Shown: piece after piece, positions 59,177 to 64,000 of the stretch
How positions within the stretch are numbered: the first letter of the stretch is position 1
How the letters are laid out: each line of letters starts with the position of its first letter
From: Tenacibaculum sp. 1_MG-2023
GTDB taxonomy: Bacteria; Bacteroidota; Bacteroidia; Flavobacteriales; Flavobacteriaceae
DNA length: 64,000 nt
NCBI RefSeq assembly: GCF_030547425.1
Contig: NZ_JAUORH010000003.1
Location: forward strand, 62,001 to 126,000
Direction: 5' to 3'
The notes under the pieces: model-generated
Told to the model about the DNA's origin: nothing
What the model saw: the letters and a program-made list of their open reading frames with translations, nothing else
The model's database searches: none
Program-made: the position numbers and the translations under genes

Positions 59177-59776
59177 TTATTTATTTAAAGCTATGAGTTT
59201 CACCTCTGCGTTTTGGTTGAATAAATATACACGCTTGTTTTCTAAATTTAAACATTCATAGCGTGTTCTTCGTTTATCACCTCTTTTATATAGTTTTTCC
59301 TTGAATTGAAAAACGCTTCCGTTTGGTATTTCAAAGATAAAGTTCTTTCCGTCTTCTGATTTTCCACCTCGCAATGCCAGTGATAAATTTACATCAGCAT
59401 CGGTACTGGCTTTTGGGCTTTTTAAGTAGTTGGCTAAATAGGGTAGAATGTTTTTTGGATAAATTTCGGGTTGTAAAAAAGGGAGCATTAAATGCTGAAA
59501 TACTGTTTTCCATTCTTTACCGTGGGGTTGTACTCTTCCAAATTTTTGATAGGTAACATGATGTGCAATTTCATGAACTAAGGTCAATAAAAACTGATAA
59601 GGATTCAAGTTGTTATTCACCGTAATTTGCATGTGTCCGTTTGGTAAACGACGGAAATCACCATGTTTGGTTTGACGTTCGCTTACTATTTTCAAGTTGA
59701 TTTTATGTTCAATAATTAAATATTCAACTAACGGAATTGCTTCTTCAGGGATGTATTTAATCAGTGTTTTTTTCAA
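59177..59776 (-). CDS. SprT-like metallopeptidase-domain protein
   Basis: 199 residues. LTLVHEIAHHVTYQKFG (about residues 84-100) gives the HExxH zinc motif and GKEWKTVFQHLM matches the SprT/Spartan core. The C-terminal part (RTRYECLNLENKRVYLFNQNAEV) takes the place of the SprT zinc ribbon but lacks a CxxC pair. The homologues act on DNA-linked proteins in eukaryotes; the bacterial role is unknown. Eight bases downstream of the guanylyltransferase gene's start side, likely the same transcript. Confidence 0.8.
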   Translation of the reverse strand: MKKTLIKYIPEEAIPLVEYLIIEHKINLKIVSERQTKHGDFRRLPNGHMQITVNNNLNPYQFLLTLVHEIAHHVTYQKFGRVQPHGKEWKTVFQHLMLPFLQPEIYPKNILPYLANYLKSPKASTDADVNLSLALRGGKSEDGKNFIFEIPNGSVFQFKEKLYKRGDKRRTRYECLNLENKRVYLFNQNAEVKLIALNK

Positions 59777-59778
59777 AA

Positions 59779-59903
59779 GTCAGTTCGAGTGGTTTTTTAT
59801 TTTGAAATAAAAAGGAAAAATAAAAATTGTATCGAGAACTAGCTAGTACTTCTCGATATAATTTTCTTTTCAATTATGTTGAACGAAAATCACTCGAAGT
59901 GAC
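59779..59903. repeat. inverted-repeat element of the dispersed family (divergent copy)
   Basis: GTCAGTTCGAGTG (59779-59791) and CACTCGAAGTGAC (59891-59903) are inverted termini. Inside is an ATCGAGAA...TTCTCGAT hairpin (about 59832-59860). No coding content; fills the gap between the SprT-like and SDR genes. Confidence 0.65.
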
Positions 59904-59916
59904 AATCGTTATTTTT

Positions 59917-60597
59917 CTACGGAGTAGAACTAGAAACTTGTAAAACTTTACCGTTGTAATACTTATTACCAGTTAAAGCAAAATCAAAAATGTAGTTAGC
60001 CATTTCTTTAGCCGATAAAGGAGCTTCATAACCAGGGAAAGCCTCTTCTAACATCTCTGTTTGTACGGCGCCTAAGGCTAATACATTAAAAGCTATTTGT
60101 TGTTCTTTGTATTCTTCTGCTAATAATTCTGATAAGGTTATTACAGCACCTTTGGCAGAGCTATAAGCGGCTAGTCCAGGAAACTTCATGCTTCCTTGAA
60201 TTCCACCCATACTACTCACTGTTACCACATGACTCCCTTTTTGCATAAATGGTAGTAAGTTTTTTGTTAATTCGGCAACTGCAAAAACATTCACTTTATA
60301 AACCTCTTCAAAATCTTGGGTGGTTAATTGTTCAAAAGGTTTATTAATTAATTTTCCAGCATTATTGATAAGGATGTCTACCTTTTTCCATTCAGTTGAA
60401 ACAAAATCAACCGATTTTTTTATGTCACTTTCGTCAGATAAATCAACGGAAATAGTTGTAATGTTTGAATGATTTATTTGTTCTAAAGGTTTTGTGTTTC
60501 TAGATAGCGCTAATACCTGATGTCCTTGATTAGCAAACTGCTGTGCTAATTCAAAACCAATACCTCTACTAGTTCCTGTAATAACAATGTTCTTCAT
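59917..60597 (-). CDS. short-chain dehydrogenase/reductase
   Basis: 226 residues: NAD(P)-binding TGTSRGIGFELA (residues 7-18), NNAGKL, SSMGG and the catalytic YSSAKG (Tyr and Lys near residues 145-149). A classical SDR; the substrate cannot be inferred. Compact length, no extra domains. Stands alone. Confidence 0.86.
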   Translation of the reverse strand: MKNIVITGTSRGIGFELAQQFANQGHQVLALSRNTKPLEQINHSNITTISVDLSDESDIKKSVDFVSTEWKKVDILINNAGKLINKPFEQLTTQDFEEVYKVNVFAVAELTKNLLPFMQKGSHVVTVSSMGGIQGSMKFPGLAAYSSAKGAVITLSELLAEEYKEQQIAFNVLALGAVQTEMLEEAFPGYEAPLSAKEMANYIFDFALTGNKYYNGKVLQVSSSTP

Positions 60598-60671
60598 GTA
60601 ATTGTCAAAATTTAAAAAGGCAAGCTACATAAAAATCACTACATTTATTGCTTAATCATTCTTAAATTATC

Positions 60672-61952
60672 ATGAGAAAAAGACTTTTTTTAGCGTTACT
60701 CTTAACAATGTCAATCGCAACATTTGCTCAAAACACCTATATATTTTGTGGGAAATTAATTGATACAGAAAAAGGTAAAATAAATAAAGAGCAAACCATT
60801 GTAGTAAAAGGAAATAAAATTGTTGAAGTATTAAAAGGATATGTGAATACTGAAAACACTGATGATATAACGATAGATTTAAAAGATAAGGTGGTAATGC
60901 CAGGGTTGATTGATATGCACGTGCATATTGAAAGTGAGCATAGTCCAAAATCAAGGCTAGAAAAATATATATTGAATGATGCTGATAGAGCTTATAACTC
61001 GGTAAAATTTGCAGAAACTACTTTGTTAAACGGTTTTACGACAGTGAGAGATTTAGGAGGAACAGGAGTTAATATTTCTTTAGCTAAAGCAATTAAAGCG
61101 GGGAAAATTGTAGGTCCTAGAGTGTTTACTGCGGGGAAATCTTTAGCAACGACAGGTGGGCATGCAGACCCAACAAATGGAAGCAGTAGAAAGCTAATAG
61201 GAAACCCTGGCCCAAAAGAAGGAGTGGTAAATTCAATAGAAGATGCTCGAAAAGCGGTTAGACAACGCTATAAAAATGGAGCAGATTGTATAAAGATAAC
61301 AGCGACAGGAGGTGTGTTAAGTGTGGCTAAAAGCGGAGATAATCCTCAATTTACTATTGAAGAGGTGAGAGCAATTTGTGAAACAGCAAAAGATTATGGA
61401 ATGCATGTAGCAGCTCATGCTCATGGTGATGAAGGTATGCAACGTGCGGTTATTGGAGGAGTAAAAACTATTGAACATGGAACTTATATGAGTGATGAAA
61501 CGATGGAGTTGATGAAAAAACACGATGCGTATTTAGTTCCTACCATTACGGCAGGAAAAGAGGTTGAAGAGAAAGCAAAAGTAAAAGGTTTTTATCCAGA
61601 AATTGTAGTACCTAAAGCGTTGGCTGTTGGTCCACAAATACAAGGAACTTTTGGAAGAGCTTATAAAAAAGGTGTAAAAATTGCTTTCGGTACCGATGCA
61701 GGAGTTTTTAAACATGGAAAAAACGGAAAAGAGTTTGGGTATATGGTAGAAGCAGGTATGCCTGCTATGGAAACGATACAGTCTGCAACAGTGACTAATG
61801 CAGCATTATTAGGTATGAAAAATGAGTTAGGAAAGGTTAAAAAAGGATTTCTTGCAGATATCATTGCAGTAGATGAAGATCCTACTCAAAATATTCATAC
61901 AATGGAAAAAGTAGTTTTTGTGATGAAAAATGGAAAGATCTATAAAAAATGA
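60672..61952 (+). CDS. secreted amidohydrolase (imidazolonepropionase/prolidase-like)
   Basis: 426 residues with a signal peptide (LFLALLLTMSIATFA, then QNT). The metal-dependent amidohydrolase core is complete: DMHVHIE (HxH), KITATGG (Lys region), HVAAHAHGD, TIEHGTY and FGTDAGVF (Asp). The order and VMPGLIDMHVH start match the Xaa-Pro dipeptidase-like Sgx9260 group. Probably hydrolyses a peptide or amide in the periplasm. Monocistronic. Confidence 0.84.
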   Translation: MRKRLFLALLLTMSIATFAQNTYIFCGKLIDTEKGKINKEQTIVVKGNKIVEVLKGYVNTENTDDITIDLKDKVVMPGLIDMHVHIESEHSPKSRLEKYILNDADRAYNSVKFAETTLLNGFTTVRDLGGTGVNISLAKAIKAGKIVGPRVFTAGKSLATTGGHADPTNGSSRKLIGNPGPKEGVVNSIEDARKAVRQRYKNGADCIKITATGGVLSVAKSGDNPQFTIEEVRAICETAKDYGMHVAAHAHGDEGMQRAVIGGVKTIEHGTYMSDETMELMKKHDAYLVPTITAGKEVEEKAKVKGFYPEIVVPKALAVGPQIQGTFGRAYKKGVKIAFGTDAGVFKHGKNGKEFGYMVEAGMPAMETIQSATVTNAALLGMKNELGKVKKGFLADIIAVDEDPTQNIHTMEKVVFVMKNGKIYKK

Positions 61953-61983
61953 TAAGCTAAAAAAGTCGTATATTAAAAATGAA

Positions 61984-62016
61984 AAAGGAGTGCTTAGCCC
62001 TTTGCACTCCTTTTTC
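61984..62016 (+). terminator. bidirectional rho-independent terminator
   Basis: AAGGAGTGC and GCACTCCTT pair around a 10-base loop and are followed by TTTTTCATTTT on plus and by CTTTTTCATTTTT on minus. It can end both the amidohydrolase and the convergent beta-helix lipoprotein transcripts. Confidence 0.82.
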
Positions 62017-62086
62017 ATTTTATAGCTTGTAAGCTAGAGATATATGTCCTGACAAGTGTTTTAATGTAATGACTCTTTTTTAAGAG

Positions 62087-63586
62087 TTAAAAGCTAACAT
62101 GTTGGTAAGCTCCAATATCAGGAGAAGTACTTCTGTCTACGCCTAAAATATCTTTAGAAATAGAAGAAGCTTTTGCGTTATTAATAGCGTCACTATTTTT
62201 ACCAATGATAAACTCGTTTTTAGTAACATCTTTAAAGTCAGATTCACCGTTTAAAATGTTGTTTTGATAATGTGAAGTATCATCAAAATTCAATTCATTA
62301 TTATCTGTAAATGAATTATTAAAATCATCAAATTTAATTAAGCAACTTTCAACCATATAGTTGAAAGTTGTTCCGTCAATTCTATCAAGGATAAACTCTA
62401 CATTGTTATTTCCTTCAATAATGCAATTAATAAAGTTAGCATTAACTAAATCATTAATTTCTGTAACTTCTTGGTTGTTATCGTTAGAATAAGTAATGTG
62501 GTTATTTATTAAAACTGTAGGTAATTGACGAATACTGCTATTCCAAAAATTAGCAAAAGTAGCATGGGTAAAGTTATATTTACCACCAAAAGTACAAGCT
62601 AATGCAGATTGTCCTGCGCTACCTATTACTAAGTTTTCTCCTTCAATATGTGTGTTTCTACCTAAAACACCATAGTTTGAACTGTTATATATTTCAGTAT
62701 TTTTTATTGTTAGCGTGGGAGAGGAGGTATCTTGTCCGTCAACAAGAAGTCCAACAGTTCCATTTTTAATTTGAGTATAATTTAGTTCGTTGTTAAAACT
62801 ACCTTCACGTATCCAAATAGCCCCCCATTGTCCTGGAATTTCACTAAACTGATGCTCTAGTCGGTCACCTTCAAAAACAATTTTTTTATCTAAGGTTCCA
62901 TTGGCTTTAAGGTTAGCGTCTTTATCTATAATTAATCCAGAATTGTTGTGAAAGTGAATTTTAACTCCTGCTTCAATTGTTAGTATTTTACTTGATGGTA
63001 CAGCAGCGTAACCGTAAATGACATAAGGTTTTTCATTAGTAAAGGTTAGTTCTTCATCAGTTAAAAAACGACCTTGAATCTCGGTTTCTTTGCCGTTAAT
63101 AATTAATGTTTCAATACCCGAACTGTTTTTAGAAGGAAAAATAAAATGCGCATCTTGTACCAAGGTAACCAAATCTACATCTTGTTGATTTTCTCCATTA
63201 TCGAACAATATTTTATCAGTGTATAAGGGATTGGTTACTGTATTAACGTTAATAGTGGTTTCTATAAAAATATAGATGCTGTCATTTGCTAAAATATCAA
63301 TGTTATTAAAGTTGTCACCAGCTAATCCATCTACATTCAATCGGTAATTTGAAGTATTTCCATTTTCCAATTTGATTTCTGGAATTGTAATAGTTTTACT
63401 ACTCTTATTGTATACTTTTAAGTTATAAGTAGCAGAACCTATGTTGCTGAAAATGGTGTCTAGAAATACGGTATCTTTTGAAAACTGTAACTTCCCATAA
63501 CTAGGTACTGTAGTGAAATCTTTTCTACAAGACATTACAATAATAGATAAAATAAGCGCTAGTATTATGGGAAGGGGATTTTTCAT
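62087..63586 (-). CDS. beta-helix lipoprotein
   Basis: 499 residues with a lipoprotein signal (LALILSIIVMSCRKD). An Ig-like N-terminal part (residues 30-150, FLDTIFSNIGSATYNLKVYN) comes first. A right-handed beta-helix region follows, seen as repeated short strands such as IKNTEIYNSSNYGVLG and NFINCIIEGNNNVEF (residues about 200-430). The C-terminal SPDIGAYQHV is typical of choice-of-anchor/beta-helix surface proteins of Bacteroidetes. Probably an outer-membrane surface protein. Followed upstream by the cyclotransferase gene on the same strand. Confidence 0.76.
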   Translation of the reverse strand: MKNPLPIILALILSIIVMSCRKDFTTVPSYGKLQFSKDTVFLDTIFSNIGSATYNLKVYNKSSKTITIPEIKLENGNTSNYRLNVDGLAGDNFNNIDILANDSIYIFIETTINVNTVTNPLYTDKILFDNGENQQDVDLVTLVQDAHFIFPSKNSSGIETLIINGKETEIQGRFLTDEELTFTNEKPYVIYGYAAVPSSKILTIEAGVKIHFHNNSGLIIDKDANLKANGTLDKKIVFEGDRLEHQFSEIPGQWGAIWIREGSFNNELNYTQIKNGTVGLLVDGQDTSSPTLTIKNTEIYNSSNYGVLGRNTHIEGENLVIGSAGQSALACTFGGKYNFTHATFANFWNSSIRQLPTVLINNHITYSNDNNQEVTEINDLVNANFINCIIEGNNNVEFILDRIDGTTFNYMVESCLIKFDDFNNSFTDNNELNFDDTSHYQNNILNGESDFKDVTKNEFIIGKNSDAINNAKASSISKDILGVDRSTSPDIGAYQHVSF

Positions 63587-63602
63587 GATTTTAGGTAGTA
63601 GA

Positions 63603-64000
63603 TTATTGTTTGATTAATTCTATTTCAAATAATTTTCCCCAATGTTTTCCAGTTACGAACAAACGATTGTTTTCAGTATCATATGCAATACCATTTAGTA
63701 CATCGTCTTGAGGCTCTATAGTTTGATCTTTAGCAACAATATCTCTTAATCCATTTAAGTTAGCTACACCTTCAACAACACCAGTTTCTGGATTGATAAT
63801 AACTATTGAGTTTTGTTGCCATTTATTAGCATAAACTTTACCATCAATAAGTTCAATTTCATTCAAATTATCAACAGGGTATTTGTTTGTGTATACTTGG
63901 ACACTTCTTTTTTCTTGTTGATTATTTGCGTCTAAAAACCAAATTTTGTTGCTTCCATCCGTTTTAATAAGTTCAGAGCCGTTGTGTGTTAATCCCCAAC
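63603..64000 (-). CDS. glutaminyl-peptide cyclotransferase (partial, C-terminal part)
   Basis: The frame is open to the right edge of the window. It reads WGLTHNGSELIKTDGSNKIWFLD, then YPVDNLNEIELIDGKVYANKW and GLRDIVAK, ending VTGKHWGKLFEIELIKQ (parts). These are the last blades of the beta-propeller glutaminyl cyclase family, which forms pyroglutamate at protein N-termini. The 5' part lies outside. Sixteen bases separate it from the beta-helix lipoprotein, so they may share a transcript. Confidence 0.82.
   Translation of the reverse strand, partial: WGLTHNGSELIKTDGSNKIWFLDANNQQEKRSVQVYTNKYPVDNLNEIELIDGKVYANKWQQNSIVIINPETGVVEGVANLNGLRDIVAKDQTIEPQDDVLNGIAYDTENNRLFVTGKHWGKLFEIELIKQ

Overview
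The window is an AT-rich chromosomal segment of a marine-type Flavobacteriaceae bacterium. A Tenacibaculum-like genus is my guess from gene content. The evidence is: Bacteroidetes promoter boxes (TTG, about 19 bases, TAnnTTTG); a long NusB; a DUF3276 PUR-type protein; a TssD-type T6SS tube protein; flavobacterial XdhA/XdhB/XdhC genes; and many copies of an intergenic inverted repeat of the form GTCATT(T/C)CGA...TCGAAATGAC. Most genes are housekeeping.

Layout: 1-9.2 kb carries a DUF1573-type lipoprotein (partial), nusB, leucine dehydrogenase, an ABC exporter, a DUF3276 protein, an isochorismate synthase/hydrolase/thioesterase operon, a threonylcarbamoyl-AMP synthase and an SRPBCC protein. 9.2-13.6 kb holds a glycosyltransferase, a nucleotidyltransferase, an HsdR-N-like protein and holA, with dispersed repeats between them. 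13.6-21.1 kb is an accessory island. It starts right after holA, and at its far end lies a second, diverged copy of the last 61 codons of holA. The island encodes a TssD (Hcp-like) tube protein fused to a C-terminal metzincin-type metalloprotease. Two near-duplicate lipoproteins with a PepSY-like C-terminus follow, and each is followed by a remnant of the toxin gene's 3' end. Then come a 5'-truncated effector-like fragment running in frame into another lipoprotein, a paralogous lipoprotein, and two unknown proteins. I read this as an effector/immunity array that grows and swaps by recombination at toxin 3' ends. 21.3-22.5 kb holds a two-gene DUF5343/Swt1-HEPN pair, a likely RNase-based defence or toxin-antitoxin unit, next to cassette-like repeats. 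A GC-rich array of about 21 units of 21 bp follows.

24-32.6 kb is again ordinary: ABC-F protein, DoxX, a PLP enzyme, a VOC lipoprotein, an AraC regulator and an APC transporter. 33.1-36.3 kb is an arsenic-type operon (ArsR, small thioredoxin, OsmC, DUF318/ArsP-like permease, ArsF-like, ArsG-like). It has two copies of a palindrome that overlaps the promoter -7 box. 36.5-39.9 kb has a YoaK-like protein, an IS3 transposase relic, peroxiredoxin, Dps and a DinB-like protein. 39.9-44.9 kb is a second accessory patch of small orphan genes: an OmpA lipoprotein, an HD hydrolase, unknowns, a SUKH pseudogene and a thioredoxin-like protein. It is delimited by dispersed repeats and a 23-bp tandem array.

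44.9-54.1 kb has a quinone reductase-like protein, two Crp/Fnr regulators, two acetyltransferases, a YdcZ-type transporter and the xdhC / xdhB / xdhA xanthine dehydrogenase genes. 54.3-64 kb has a coiled-coil (former zinc ribbon) protein, Nif3, lpxK, a mannose-1-phosphate guanylyltransferase, a SprT-like protein, an SDR, a secreted amidohydrolase, a beta-helix lipoprotein and the end of a glutaminyl-peptide cyclotransferase.

All family calls were made by eye from motifs; no database search was run.
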